Assembly: GCF_004421105.1 (NCBI RefSeq)
Contig: NZ_CP038033.1
Location: 1,197,659 to 1,261,658, forward strand
Length of the DNA: 64,000 nucleotides
DNA from: Nitrosococcus wardiae
GTDB lineage: Bacteria > Pseudomonadota > Gammaproteobacteria > Nitrosococcales > Nitrosococcaceae
Direction of reading: 5' to 3'
Below are positions 8,747 to 18,816 of this stretch, piece after piece; position 1 is the stretch's first letter; the number at the start of each line of letters is the position of its first letter. Both the position numbers and the translations under genes were made by a program. A model generated the notes under the pieces. That model ran no database searches and had not been told where the DNA came from. It saw nothing but the letters and a program-made list of their open reading frames with translations.

Positions 8747-11700
8747 CTACTGCTGTCTTGAGCCGGCATTCTCTGCTGATATTTTACGCATTTTTCCCTG
8801 TTTGCGCTGCTCCAGTTCGTAAGTGTTGATGGCCGTGTATTCGCGGCTAGAAATCGAATCTAGGCCTATTTCTGGTGCTGCCTTGCGGGGGGTGGCCGCT
8901 TTCGGGGTCGGTTTGAGCCGGGCGAGGCTACTTTCATAGATGGAGAGCAGGGCGGGAACGACTAGGAGCACCAGCACGGTGGCGAACATCAAACCGAAGG
9001 AAATGGAGACCGCCATGGGGATCAAAAATTGGGCTTGTAAAGATCGTTCAAAGAGCAAGGGGGTCAAACCGCCAATGGTGGTCAGAGAGGTCAACAGCAC
9101 CGCCCGAAGGCGTTGGCAGGCCGCTTCAACCAAGGCCTCATTATAAGGTTGGCCTTGCTCTCGAAGCTGTTTGTAGAAGGTGACCAAAATAATGGAATCG
9201 TTCACCACGATACCCGAGAGACCAAAGAAACCAAACAAAGACAAAATGGTGAGATCAATGCCCATGACATAATGCCCGAGGATTGCCCCGACCAGGCCCA
9301 GGGGAATGGCGGCCATAACCACCAGAGGCCAGCCATAGGAAGAAAATACCCCGGCCAGGATTAAATAAATCAGGGCCAGTGCCAACAGCACACCGCGCTG
9401 CATGTCGCCGAGGGTATCCCGCTGTTCCTCGGCCCGGCCTTCGAACCCGGTTTGGATTCCATAGCGCGCCCGTAGCTCGGGCAATAGGCCACGTTCTAGA
9501 TCGGCCAGAATTCGATTGCTGTTGTTGATGGTCCGGTCTACAGTACCGGAGACATGGACCGCCAGCTTACCCTGGGTATGGCGTAGGACATCAAACCCCC
9601 GCCGCGAGCTTAAATCGACCACGGTATCGAGGGGCGCCGTGCTGCCGTTGGGAAGCTGAATAGCCAGATGGGTGAGGCTGGCCAGGCTATGGCGTTCATC
9701 GTCGGGTAAGGTGACCCGCACTTCAATCTCATCTCCCCCCTCCTGGAATATCTGAACCAATCGGCCCTCGTAAGCGGACCGAAGCTGTCTGCCCACATCT
9801 TCCACCGTGAGTCCCAGGGATTCTCCTTCCGCTGTCAAGCGGTAAACGAGTTGCTCTTGGCCGTAGGGCAGATCATCCTCCACGGCGGAGACCCCAGGAG
9901 TTTTCCTGAGTGCATCCGCCAGCTCCACCGCCGCCGATTTCAAGGTCATTTCATCTTTCCCTACCAGGGCAATATCTAAGTCTTGACCCGGAGGTCCCGT
10001 CTGCTGCTCAGTCAAGGTAAAGCTTTCGATTCCGGGGGGCAGCTCAATCCGCCCTTTCCAGGCTCGGATAAATTCTTGATTCCGGACCTCGCGCCGATCA
10101 GGGGAGATCAGTTCCACAGCAACTAAGCCGAAGCGATCTCCATTGCGGGTGGCGCGGCCTCCGGCAGTGGTGGTTGAGCCAAGTTTTACAGTGGAGGCCA
10201 CAATTAAATCTTGGCCAAAAGCCGCTTCGGTCTCATAAAGGGCCTGTTCCAACTCGGTGATGAAAGCGGCGACTCTTTGGGGAGGGGTGCCGGCCACAAA
10301 GCTCGTATTGGCAAAGATGACAATGCCCTCGGGTGAAGGAAAGAAGGTGAAGTTAATGCGCCCCCCCAGAAGCAGGCCCAGGGCTATCAGCAACAACCCT
10401 AAAGCTGCGCTTATGGTGCTCCACCGATGTCTAACCGCGAGCAGGGCCAAGGGTCGGAAAAGGCGCTCTCGGAAGTGTTCAAAAGCTTGGTTTAATAAGC
10501 GCCGGACTTTGCCTTCCCGATGTTCTTTCATCCTTTCAAAGCTATGCCGCAGGTGACCTGGTAACACCAGAAAGCTTTCAATCAGGGAGGCGAGAATGAC
10601 GCAGATCACCACCATGGGAATATCAAATAGGATATTGCCGGTCACATCGCCTATCAGCATCAAGGGGAGAAATGCCGCGATGGTGGTTAAAGAGGATGCC
10701 AAAACCGGTAGGAGCATGCGGCGGGCCCCCTCCTCAGCCGCTGGCAATGGCGGCAATCCCTGTTGATGCTGGGTGAGGGCGTCTTCGCCCACGACGATAG
10801 CATCGTCAACAATGATCCCGAGGGCCATAATCAATGCAAATAGGCTGATCATGTTGATGCTGCCCCCTGCAGCCCACAGGACCGCCAGGGTTGCTAAGAA
10901 AGACACGGGAATCCCAATGGCTACCCATCCTGCAACCCGACCATTGAGAAATAGAAAGAGGATTCCAATGACCAGGATTAAGCCGCCCCCCCCATTTTTG
11001 AGCAAAAGCCCAATGCGCTCCTTAATCAGCTCCCAGGATTGATTGAAGAGATGCAGTTCAATACCTGTTGGTAAGGTGGGGCGCACTTCTTTTAACCATT
11101 GGGCTAAAATTTCCGCGCCTTGGAGTGAATCCCCGGTTTCGGCACGTTGCAGCTGCAACTCGACGGCCGGTTTCCCTTGGTAAAGAAGTCGGGTTTCCCC
11201 ATCCCGAGGACGGCGCTCAATGGTGGCCACATCCCCTAAGCGAATCAGGCGGCCGTCGGCCTCCGCCTTTAACGGGATGTCGGCAAACGCCAAACTATCG
11301 CGTCGCTGCTCCAGACTACGTAGCTGACGAGCCACGTCGTCGCGGCCAATGGTCCCTGCAGGGAGATCCCGGCTGATATTCGCGACTCGCTCAGCCACTT
11401 GGCCGAGGGACATTTCCAACTCATGCAGGTGTGCTACCGGTATTTGGATGGCGATTTCCTGTTGAGGCAGCCCTACGATAGCGATTTTAGCAATGCCCCG
11501 ATTGAGTAAATCCCTTTCAAAATTGTGTACCAGCTGCCGCAGTTCCCGGGGGTCCTCAGGGCCAGTGACCAGAACCCGGGCGATATTTTCATAGCGTGAT
11601 ACCAGGCTGCTCTCGGGGGATTCCGAGTCCAAGGGTAAGTCGCGAATCTGACCGATTTGTTCTTTGACCTTGTCAAGGGCCACCCCCATGTCGGTGCCTT

Positions 11701-12016
11701 TATGGTATTCCAGAGTCAGAGTCGATAAGCCATAGGCCGAGGTTGAGGTGAGTTTTTTGAGTCCATCTAGGGTGCGCAGTTCTTCCTCCAGACGCTCGGT
11801 AATAGAGCGGGAGACGTCCTCAGCGCTGGCTCCGCGCCAGACTACACTGACATTGATAACATCCAGGGCAAAATTGGGGAAAAATTGACGGTTGAGCTGA
11901 GAGAGGGCCCACATCCCCGAGACTATCATGGTCAGCATAAGCAGATTGGCGGCCACTCGATGTCGGGTAAACAGGCCGATTAGCCCCCCTTGGGGTGATG
12001 ATGATGCGTAATCCAC
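8747..12016 (-). CDS. RND-family efflux transporter (AcrB/MdtB-like)
   Basis: Inner-membrane pump subunit of 1089 residues with the RND layout: one helix, a large periplasmic loop, helices 2-6, and the same again. The proton-relay motif GIIVDDAIVVGED is in helix 4, and the C-terminal half has the equivalent GLSGIVVNDSIILV. The substrate class is probably drugs or other amphiphiles, because no heavy-metal signature is seen. Its start abuts the end of the membrane fusion protein gene, so the two are translationally linked. No outer-membrane TolC-type gene is nearby, so it probably shares one encoded elsewhere. Confidence 0.93.
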   Translation of the reverse strand: MDYASSSPQGGLIGLFTRHRVAANLLMLTMIVSGMWALSQLNRQFFPNFALDVINVSVVWRGASAEDVSRSITERLEEELRTLDGLKKLTSTSAYGLSTLTLEYHKGTDMGVALDKVKEQIGQIRDLPLDSESPESSLVSRYENIARVLVTGPEDPRELRQLVHNFERDLLNRGIAKIAIVGLPQQEIAIQIPVAHLHELEMSLGQVAERVANISRDLPAGTIGRDDVARQLRSLEQRRDSLAFADIPLKAEADGRLIRLGDVATIERRPRDGETRLLYQGKPAVELQLQRAETGDSLQGAEILAQWLKEVRPTLPTGIELHLFNQSWELIKERIGLLLKNGGGGLILVIGILFLFLNGRVAGWVAIGIPVSFLATLAVLWAAGGSINMISLFALIMALGIIVDDAIVVGEDALTQHQQGLPPLPAAEEGARRMLLPVLASSLTTIAAFLPLMLIGDVTGNILFDIPMVVICVILASLIESFLVLPGHLRHSFERMKEHREGKVRRLLNQAFEHFRERLFRPLALLAVRHRWSTISAALGLLLIALGLLLGGRINFTFFPSPEGIVIFANTSFVAGTPPQRVAAFITELEQALYETEAAFGQDLIVASTVKLGSTTTAGGRATRNGDRFGLVAVELISPDRREVRNQEFIRAWKGRIELPPGIESFTLTEQQTGPPGQDLDIALVGKDEMTLKSAAVELADALRKTPGVSAVEDDLPYGQEQLVYRLTAEGESLGLTVEDVGRQLRSAYEGRLVQIFQEGGDEIEVRVTLPDDERHSLASLTHLAIQLPNGSTAPLDTVVDLSSRRGFDVLRHTQGKLAVHVSGTVDRTINNSNRILADLERGLLPELRARYGIQTGFEGRAEEQRDTLGDMQRGVLLALALIYLILAGVFSSYGWPLVVMAAIPLGLVGAILGHYVMGIDLTILSLFGFFGLSGIVVNDSIILVTFYKQLREQGQPYNEALVEAACQRLRAVLLTSLTTIGGLTPLLFERSLQAQFLIPMAVSISFGLMFATVLVLLVVPALLSIYESSLARLKPTPKAATPRKAAPEIGLDSISSREYTAINTYELEQRKQGKMRKISAENAGSRQQ

Positions 12017-13267
12017 TTAGCCTGCTACCGTCTCAACCCGTAACCCCTCCATGGCATTGGGGAGCTGGGTGGTGATCACCCGATCATCCTGGTGTAACTG
12101 GGGACTTTTGACCAGCACCCGGATTTGACCTTCCTGGTTCTGATACTCACCGATTCGCTCTACTGCCACGGCCCGCATCCGGCCCTCCACCAGCTTATAA
12201 ACCCGATCCAGGCCGTAGATGGCTTCAAAGGGCAAGGCCACCACATTCTCCACCGGCGGTAATTGCAACTGGAGTTCCACGAAATTACCCAGGGGTAGGG
12301 TGTGCCCTGGTTCTTCTAACTTCAGCAGCGCATCAACGCCGCCGCTGCCTTTTTCGACCCGTCCCGCTAAGCGGTCGAGCAGGAAGGTCAAGGGGGTTCC
12401 ATTCACTGTACCGGTTGCCTGCAATTGCTCATTTTGGGCCAATGCTTTGCGGATCTGGGCCACATAGCCGGAGGGAACTTGGGCCCGGACTTCTAGAGCA
12501 TCGGTATCGTAAATTTCAAGCAGGTCATTGCCCGCTTGCACCCGATCCCCGGTCGCAATGGCAACCGAGGCGATCCGGCCTGTGTAAGGGGATAGAATTT
12601 GAGTTCGCTCCAGATCTAGTTTGGCCTGGGCCAGCAGTGCCTGGGCCCGCAGTTGCCGGGCTTCCAGTTGGGCCAGCCGGGCCTGATGATCATCAACGGC
12701 AAGTAAGCGGGTGTTGAGTTCCAGCGCTTGTCGCTCCTCCGCTTGTTGGGCTTCATCCAGTGCCGACCGGGGAGTGAGCTTCCGTTGCTCGAGGGTCTTG
12801 GCCCGTTCCACCGCCCGGCGACTTAATTCCAATAATGCCTTCTCATGTTCCAAGGCTTTCAAGTCACGCCGATGACGGACTTTCTCGCTGGCGATAAGCG
12901 CTTGAATTTCTTCTAGATCAGCTTGGCGCTGGGCTAATTCTAGTTTTACTTCTCGCTTATCGAGCTGGACTAACAATTGGCCGCCATTGACGAAATCCCC
13001 TTCTTTTACTTTGACTTCCTGCACATCCGCCGTGATGGCGGCCCGTAGCTTACTCGAGCGGGGGGTTTCAATACGCCCATAGAGGGGGAGGGTCGGCCGT
13101 TTTTGGCTGGGATTGACTTGCGTCACCGCCACCCGCCATATGGTTTCTTCCTGATCTGCTGCAGGCTTGGTTGGCTTGCTCTGAAGCAAGCCGGCAAATA
13201 TGCCTAAGGAGGCAAGCAAGATAATAATGGGTAAGGCTATTTTCACGACTTTGCTTCTGGCCGGCAT
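12017..13267 (-). CDS. RND efflux membrane fusion protein (periplasmic adaptor)
   Basis: Periplasmic adaptor linking the RND pump to an outer-membrane channel. The N-terminal helix (residues 8-27) acts as membrane anchor. A lipoyl-type half follows (TADVQEVKVKEGDFVNGGQ), then a long alpha-helical hairpin rich in Glu, Gln, Leu and Arg (about 105-215), then the second lipoyl half (ILSPYTGRIASVAIATGDRV), and beta-barrel regions. GAGGAGAT precedes the ATG at 13267. It is directly upstream of the pump gene. Confidence 0.93.
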   Translation of the reverse strand: MPARSKVVKIALPIIILLASLGIFAGLLQSKPTKPAADQEETIWRVAVTQVNPSQKRPTLPLYGRIETPRSSKLRAAITADVQEVKVKEGDFVNGGQLLVQLDKREVKLELAQRQADLEEIQALIASEKVRHRRDLKALEHEKALLELSRRAVERAKTLEQRKLTPRSALDEAQQAEERQALELNTRLLAVDDHQARLAQLEARQLRAQALLAQAKLDLERTQILSPYTGRIASVAIATGDRVQAGNDLLEIYDTDALEVRAQVPSGYVAQIRKALAQNEQLQATGTVNGTPLTFLLDRLAGRVEKGSGGVDALLKLEEPGHTLPLGNFVELQLQLPPVENVVALPFEAIYGLDRVYKLVEGRMRAVAVERIGEYQNQEGQIRVLVKSPQLHQDDRVITTQLPNAMEGLRVETVAG

Positions 13268-13589
13268 GGGATCTCCTCAACCATCCCTAACAAGCTCGTC
13301 CGTTTCCTACAGCACAAGGCTTCCCCTACACGAAAAAAATCGCATCGAAATTTAAAATTTAATCAAATCGATGGGGGATAATCGTAGTGAAGAACGATAT
13401 TGATTTCGTGTTTTCAATATTCTGTATTCTGGGCAGCCTATTCCGGGGTACCAAGGGATAAGGACGACTCATGGGTGTATCTCATTACGGAAGTTTCCGG
13501 TAAGGAAACTTTTTCCCCGTCGTTAGACCACCAAAGGGCTGCAGAGTTTTTTCTGGGGCAATCACTTAGGGGGGAGTGCCCTTCCAGGG
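13268..13589. other. Intergenic region upstream of RND operon
   Basis: This holds the probable promoter of the RND operon (minus strand). An AT-rich stretch with the near-palindrome AAATTTAAAATTTAA lies around 13348-13362. No regulator gene and no convincing coding sequence were found. Confidence 0.5.
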
Positions 13590-13793
13590 TTAGGCGACCC
13601 GTTTGCTGCTTTTCTTTTTCTTAGGAAGTTTTTTGCTGTCCCCGGGGGGCTGGGAAAATAATAAAGGAATCAGGGCGAAGGGACCGAAAAAAAACCCCAG
13701 TCCTGCCCAAAATACCGGTTCCCGGCCTTTCTTTCGTGCCACGAAGTAAAGGACAAAAGCAAAGGAAAGGTAAAAAATCAAAAGGTATATCAT
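13590..13793 (-). CDS. Small membrane protein (67 aa), unknown
   Basis: Two hydrophobic segments (residues 1-20 and 27-46) are separated by ARKKGREP, followed by a very basic lysine-rich tail. Such a layout is that of a small inner-membrane protein with its tail in the cytoplasm. No family was recognised. The ribosome binding site is weak. It lies between aroC and the RND operon, all on the minus strand. Confidence 0.5.
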   Translation of the reverse strand: MIYLLIFYLSFAFVLYFVARKKGREPVFWAGLGFFFGPFALIPLLFSQPPGDSKKLPKKKKSSKRVA

Positions 13794-13846
13794 GGTTGCT
13801 CTAAGCTCTTAAAATGTTGCTTTACCCTTAAATATTTAACCGGATA

Positions 13847-14956
13847 TCAGCCGGTGCCACCAGGGTGGGGAGGGACGGGGGATAATTCCGGCTTAACATC
13901 CATGTTTTGGGCCCGATGGCGCAACAGGTGATCCATCAGGATCAGGGCGACCATGGCTTCCGCAATCGGGGTGGCGCGGATACCCACGCAAGGGTCATGG
14001 CGGCCGGTGGTGATGACTTCCACCGGTTCGCCACGGGTGTTAACGGTGCGCTCCGGTAGGCGAAGGCTGGAGGTCGGCTTTAAGGCAATGCTGGCGAGAA
14101 TATCCTGCCCGGTGGAAATTCCCCCCAGGACACCGCCAGCATGATTACTGAGAAAGCCTGCAGGGGTAATCGGGTCCCGGTGCTCGGTGCCCTTTTGGGT
14201 GATCGCTGCGAAGCCGGCCCCGATTTCAACGCCCTTAACGGCGTTAATGCTCATGAGGGCATGGGCTAGATCGGCATCAAGGCGATCGAAGACGGGCTCG
14301 CCCAGGCCGGGGGGGACCCCAGTAGCGGTGATGGTAATTCGGGCCCCAATGGAGTTGCCTTCTTTGCGGAGGGCATCCATATAGGCCTCGAGTTCAGGGA
14401 CTTTGTCCGGGTCTGGGCAGAAAAAGGGATTTTGTTCCACGGTGTCCCAGTCTAATCGCTCAATTCGAATCGGCCCGAGCTGGGCCAGATAGCCTCGAAT
14501 TCCTATCCCATACCGCTGTGCCAGATATTTCTTGGCAATGGCCCCTGCGGCCACCCGCATGGCCGTCTCCCGGGCCGAAGAGCGGCCACCTCCCCGGTAG
14601 TCCCGCAGGCCATATTTTTGCAAGTAGGTATAGTCCGCGTGGCCGGGCCGGATCTGCTCCTTGATTTTGTCGTAATCCCGGGAGCGTTGATCGACATTTT
14701 CAATGATCAGGCCGATGGGAGTGCCGGTGGTTTTTCCTTCAAACACCCCCGAGAGGATCCGGACCTGATCCGGTTCCCGGCGCTGGGTGGTATGGCGGGT
14801 TTTGCCAGGTCGGCGCCGGTCCAGGTCGGTTTGAATGTCCGCCTCGCATAAGGCCAGGCCCGGTGGGCAGCCATCCACGATGCAGCCCAACGCTGGCCCG
14901 TGGCTTTCGCCAAAGGAGGTGACTGTAAAAAGTTTACCAAGGGTATTGCCAGACAT
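13847..14956 (-). CDS. aroC: Chorismate synthase
   Basis: Last enzyme of the shikimate pathway: converts EPSP to chorismate using reduced FMN. Signatures seen are [18 protein letters not shown] (residues 12-29), [14 protein letters not shown] with [13 protein letters not shown], and the C-terminal [18 protein letters not shown]. The length of 369 is normal. It stands alone, with the small membrane protein downstream. Confidence 0.97.
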   Translation of the reverse strand: MSGNTLGKLFTVTSFGESHGPALGCIVDGCPPGLALCEADIQTDLDRRRPGKTRHTTQRREPDQVRILSGVFEGKTTGTPIGLIIENVDQRSRDYDKIKEQIRPGHADYTYLQKYGLRDYRGGGRSSARETAMRVAAGAIAKKYLAQRYGIGIRGYLAQLGPIRIERLDWDTVEQNPFFCPDPDKVPELEAYMDALRKEGNSIGARITITATGVPPGLGEPVFDRLDADLAHALMSINAVKGVEIGAGFAAITQKGTEHRDPITPAGFLSNHAGGVLGGISTGQDILASIALKPTSSLRLPERTVNTRGEPVEVITTGRHDPCVGIRATPIAEAMVALILMDHLLRHRAQNMDVKPELSPVPPHPGGTG

Positions 14957-15408
14957 GGCGGTATTGTAGGGCCATTAGGCGCTGGGGGCTAGGTTTTATG
15001 GCGAATATTTTCTGCATGTTTTTAATCACGGCGCTTTCACGCTGACAGTTTCGAGAATTCAGCTTACACTGGGCTTTGAACTCCCTTCCTTACATTCTCG
15101 CCTCGTCGCCGCAATGGGGTCAGGGTGTAAAGCGTTTAGGGGCAAGCTTCCTCTTGTCCAATAAGGGCAGGAGTGAGGCGCTGTATTTGGAGTGTGCCCG
15201 ATCCAAAATCTTCTCTAACTGAAACTGCCGTTTAGGGGCGCGGTGATCTGGCCGCGGATTTCCCCTAAATTCGAGACCCACATGCGAAAAAACTCTGGTT
15301 GCTGCTTAAGTCTTTGTTTCATTGTTCAGAGAATGGGGAAAGTCGAGCTAAAAGTCGTCTATACTAATTTGCGTATGAATTTTATAACAACATTCGTAGG
15401 AGTTTACT
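14957..15408. other. Intergenic region, 452 bp
   Basis: The left end must hold the aroC promoter. The rest shows no supported gene. An RNA gene cannot be excluded, but I see no tRNA fold. The right end carries the ribosome binding site of the 25-residue ORF that follows. Confidence 0.4.
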
Positions 15409-15486
15409 ATGCCTCGCAATATTTTTTATATCATTGGAGTAGTGGTAGTTGTGTTAGCTATCCTAGCTTTGTTGGGCTTGATTTAA
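15409..15486 (+). CDS. Very small single-helix membrane peptide (25 aa)
   Basis: Translates to MPRNIFYIIG followed by a run of Val, Leu, Ile and Ala, ending LGLI. It is a single membrane-spanning helix with a short positively charged N-terminus. A strong ribosome binding site, GTAGGAG, sits 6 bp before the ATG. Tiny one-helix proteins of this kind (start MxRNIxYIIG) exist in proteobacteria with unknown function. It is convergent with the M48 peptidase gene and ends 31 bp from it. Confidence 0.55.
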   Translation: MPRNIFYIIGVVVVVLAILALLGLI

Positions 15487-15517
15487 AGGCTATATTGCTT
15501 CCAAAAATAATTGCTTT

Positions 15518-16333
15518 TTATGGGCTCAAGCCTTCTGGTACACCGTTAGGGAACACCTCATTGATGACTTGTTGGATATAGGCGACCCGATTAGTAGGCT
15601 TGGGATGAGTGCTGAGGAACTCTGGCGGGCTTTGCCCCCCAGAGGCTTGCTCGAGAATTCGCATCACATCGAGCATGCTGCGAGGATCGTAACCGGCCTG
15701 GGCAGTCAGTCTTACACCCCACATGTCCGATTCTAATTCGTCTGCGCGACCGTATTTCATATGAACTAGCTGTGCGACAGCCTGGGCCATTCGTGCGGTT
15801 TGAATATCACCGCCCGCGACGCCGGCAGCGCCGGCCAATCCTTGTGTCAGGTGCTGCTTAGCGAGTCGCTGTGCTCCATGCCGGGCGAGAACGTGACCGA
15901 TTTCATGACCTAATACGCCTGCAAGCTGACCTTCAGTAGTCAGCCGATTGTATAATGCAGCTGTTATAAACACCTGTCCACCGGGAAGTGCAAATGCATT
16001 TATAATTTGCTTATCTGCTAGCAAATGGAATTCGAAGGGATAGGGATTCTTATTACCCGTTTTTTCCAGAGAGTGATTCAGCGCAGCGATTAACTGAGAT
16101 CCCACACGGTCTATATGGGCTTGCGCCTGCTGATTAGGTAGCAGGCCATGATGCTGTTGTAGCATTTTGGGTGCGGCATGCAGACCAAGGGCAATTTCTT
16201 CTTTGGTGCTGAGTGCTACGCGCTGCTTTTCGCCAGTAATGGGATTGTGATCGGACAGCGAAAAGTAACTAATGAAAGAGATCAAGGCGATAATGGCTGC
16301 GATCACTAGGCGACTCATACTGATACGCCTCAT
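15518..16333 (-). CDS. M48-family zinc metalloprotease, exported
   Basis: The N-terminal hydrophobic segment (residues 6-26) is a signal peptide or anchor, so the peptidase acts in the periplasm. The zinc motif HEIGHVLARHG is at about 145-155, and the third ligand lies in the region ADELESDMWGVRL (about residue 200). Family members (BepA/LoiP/YcaL-like) take part in outer-membrane quality control. AAGGAG lies 8 bp before the ATG at 16333. It is a separate gene from the membrane-integral htpX at the window start. Confidence 0.88.
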   Translation of the reverse strand: MRRISMSRLVIAAIIALISFISYFSLSDHNPITGEKQRVALSTKEEIALGLHAAPKMLQQHHGLLPNQQAQAHIDRVGSQLIAALNHSLEKTGNKNPYPFEFHLLADKQIINAFALPGGQVFITAALYNRLTTEGQLAGVLGHEIGHVLARHGAQRLAKQHLTQGLAGAAGVAGGDIQTARMAQAVAQLVHMKYGRADELESDMWGVRLTAQAGYDPRSMLDVMRILEQASGGQSPPEFLSTHPKPTNRVAYIQQVINEVFPNGVPEGLSP

Positions 16334-16468
16334 AGGTTGGCTCCTTTTGCTTCAAGCTCAAACAATTTAGATTAAATATTCTATTTTATTTTTTGCTGTT
16401 GGTGATGCCATTTTCTTTGTCGTTATCGTTTTGAAATATTTCTCCATTAACCTGTATACGCTTTATAC

Positions 16469-17391
16469 ATGTATTGTGTAGACAGGGCGATTGTGTTTTT
16501 TCTTTTCCTACAAAGCTTCAAGATTTACCTGGCGATAGCTTGGGGCACCTTTGCCCCAGGAGAAAAGGGTTTATCCTGGCGGCGGGCCCTGGTGATGGTG
16601 GCATTCCTCCCTGTTTTTGGCCTCGTGCAGGGGCTGCACTGGCTGGGCTTCTTGTTCGACGAAATCTTTTTCCGGGGTTACCGAAAGGTGTCCGTGTTCC
16701 AGCCCCTGTTGGTGCTGGGACCACCGCGCAGTGGCACCACTCTACTGCATCGGGTTCTCGCCCAGGATTCCCAATTCACCACCTTTGCCACCTGGGAATG
16801 CCTATTTGCCCCTTCGGTGACTCAGCGCCTCTTTTGGTCCTTGGGTTGGCAGTTTGCTTACGGCCTTTCCGGATGCCCGTATCCTCTGCTGTATGCGGGA
16901 CCCCCTGGCCCCTGGAGACGGTCCCTTCTCAACTCTCTTCCATCCGTTCCGGTATCTAGTTGTTCGACAGCACCTATGGTAGCGCGGCTCTACCCCAACG
17001 AATGATTGAGGTCCTGGAGTTTCATTATGAGAACCTGTTGCAGGTATTGGGGCCCTTGCCTTCTCACCGCCGTTTATTTTTGCTGATGGAAAATCTAAGG
17101 TCGAACCTGGGTCATGAAATAGAGGCGGCCTACGGGCAACTAGGGATACCGTTCAATGCTGAGTTTAGGCGGGTATTGGACTACGAAGATTCAGACGCGC
17201 GCTGCTATAGCAGCCAGCATGCCTATTCTTTAACTGAATTTGGTTTGGATGCTGGAATTATTGAGCGTCGTTTTAGGGCCTACTATGCCCGGCATGAAAC
17301 CTTCATGGCTGCGCCACTAGCCGTAGGGACCACCCATGCCATCCCCACCCGCAATCAAAGAAAAGTCATAAAAGAGGTCGCCGCATGTTAA
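16469..17391 (+). pseudogene. Degraded sulfotransferase-family gene
   Basis: The first frame gives a membrane-proximal start and the PAPS-binding loop LGPPRSGTTLLHRVLA (about residues 82-97), followed by TFATWECLFAP, all typical of the sulfotransferase-3 family. After about residue 132 the homology leaves this frame (PFSTLFHPFRYL in the third frame), then resumes in another at about 16960 (STYGSAALPQRMIEVLEFHYEN) through a sulfotransferase-like C-terminus (LGIPFNAEFRRVL, YSLTEFGL). At least two frameshifts and a loss of sequence in the middle make it non-functional. It overlaps the glycosyltransferase remnant by 7 bp. Confidence 0.75.
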
Positions 17392-18055
17392 TGGCATCCG
17401 CATCCCCCGCTATTCAAACCCCCCACTTTGTTGAGCAGCAGCGGACTCTACGGGTGGTGATTTTTTCCGATGCGGCGCCAGAGCGTAATGGGGTAGGGGC
17501 ATACTATCACGATTTAATTGCCCATCTTGAGGACCAGATAGAACATGGGGAGTTCATTTGCCCGAATTCGTCTACCCACGGCTGGCGGGGACGGTTGCGT
17601 TTTCCCCTGCCAGGTGATGCCACCCAAGAGATCACCCTACCACCCGTCAGTCATATCGTGCGGCACGTCATCCAGTTTAAGCCCCATGCTATCCTGGACC
17701 CTATGGACTCCTCGGGTTAGGCTTGGGTAAGTACGTTGTACCCGCATTCTCATTGGCTTTCACACCCGCTATGAGCGGCTCACGGGTTTATACTGGAATC
17801 GGCTCTTTAACGCGGTTAGCCGGTCCTATTTTGGAACTTGCAATCGACTTTTATTCCGCCATGGGGCGGTTGTGCTGGCGAATTCAGAGGATATGGCGGA
17901 GGCTGTCCGCAGGGAGGGAGCACGGGTGGTTGAAGTTGTCGGTACTCCTTTATCCAGAGAGTTTCTGAAGACTCCTCCGGCGGTCCTCGGCGGAGAGTTA
18001 ACCCGGGTCCTTTTTGCGGGTAGATTGGCGACAGAGAAGAATGTGGCGGCGGCAA
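17385..18055 (+). pseudogene. Glycosyltransferase (GT4-like) N-terminal remnant
   Basis: The first 111 codons look like a GT-B glycosyltransferase start (VVIFSDAAPERNGVGAYYHDL). The frame stops at 17720, and the homology continues in another frame with FHTRYERLTGLYW, VVLANSEDMAEAVRREGA and VLFAGRLATEKNV, the donor-side start of family 4. At least one frameshift and an in-frame stop lie between. At about 18050 it runs without a break into a deacetylase C-terminus, so the rest of the gene was deleted. Confidence 0.72.
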
Positions 18056-18593
18056 AATTTCTGTCCTCCCTGGAATTTTGTATTGCGGGGCATGGCTGGA
18101 GCCATCGGGTAGAGCGCATAGGAGGACTCAGACACTGCCTCCATAGCCTCCTTCTATCCCGCAAAGCAGGCGAACACCTCGCTCTAGAGGATGAGGATAA
18201 CGACATTGCCCATTTGATTGCCCGTTGCCATGCCTGGTTCCAGGATCATCGCCTGGGCTCACCTGATTTGTATGTTCCCCCCGCCTGGGCCATGGGCCGC
18301 CTGAAATGGGAGCGGTTGCGCAGTTTCCCCTTTCGCTATTACGAGGTCTTTGGGGGGTCTATGATGCCTGCGCCGACCGCTTCATCCGGTTACCCCTGGT
18401 GGGATATGAGGCCGATTCCCCCAGGCGGGTTCTTCCCTTGCGTCTTTGGAATGCCCTAAATCTTCGCTGCGCAGGGCCTGCCGTCCCGCTTCGGGTTGCC
18501 ATTCATCCCCGTGATTTGGCATTGCCATTATCCCAGAATTTGACCCGCTTAGTGGAACGGCCTTTGGTATGTCGGACTTATGGCAGCCTATGA
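18050..18593 (+). pseudogene. DUF2334 polysaccharide deacetylase, C-terminal remnant
   Basis: The GT remnant passes in frame into FLSSLEFCIAGHGWSHR, which resembles the metal-binding region of DUF2334-type polysaccharide deacetylases, followed by WFQDHRLGSPDLYVPPAW. A frameshift near 18345 moves the homology to another frame (YDACADRFIRLPLVGYEADS, then VAIHPRDLALPLSQNL). The deacetylase N-terminus is absent. With the two genes before it, this was once a surface-glycan or glycolipid locus. Confidence 0.68.
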
Positions 18594-18666
18594 ATAATGA
18601 TTGCCCTGGGGAGGGGGCTGGTGGTGAGGCCAAGATTTCTGATAACCCCGGCCACATGGGTGATCT

Positions 18667-18680
18667 TTAAAACTGTCTGG
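18667..18680 (+). repeat. Orphan copy of the IS4-type right end
   Basis: TTAAAACTGTCTGG here is identical to the right terminal sequence of the IS4-family element at 30333-30346. No transposase lies beside it. It may be the scar of an imprecise excision near the dead glycan locus, or chance. Confidence 0.3.
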
Positions 18681-18816
18681 ATTGACGCCGTTTGTCGTTC
18701 CCGCGTGCGCAACTCCTGACTATTTAGCTTCTACTTTGACGACCTTACTAGGCCCTTTTATCTGGTTTTTCCAATCCCTTACCCTGGAATAATTCCTGAG
18801 ATATATCCTGTTGATG

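Noticed and set aside
8747-13267. RND pair as a heavy-metal (CzcA-type) efflux system
   Set aside because: No metal-binding signatures or metal regulator are seen; proportions fit the drug/amphiphile class better.
13400-13624. 74-residue open frame overlapping the small membrane protein gene
   Set aside because: It overlaps the better-supported minus-strand gene and looks like random translation.
14957-15408. tRNA or other known RNA gene in the gap after aroC
   Set aside because: No cloverleaf or known RNA motif could be traced by eye.
16474-16959. 161-residue frame over the sulfotransferase remnant
   Set aside because: Its first part is a shadow of the frame with the PRSGTT motif; only the segment after about 16950 is meaningful.
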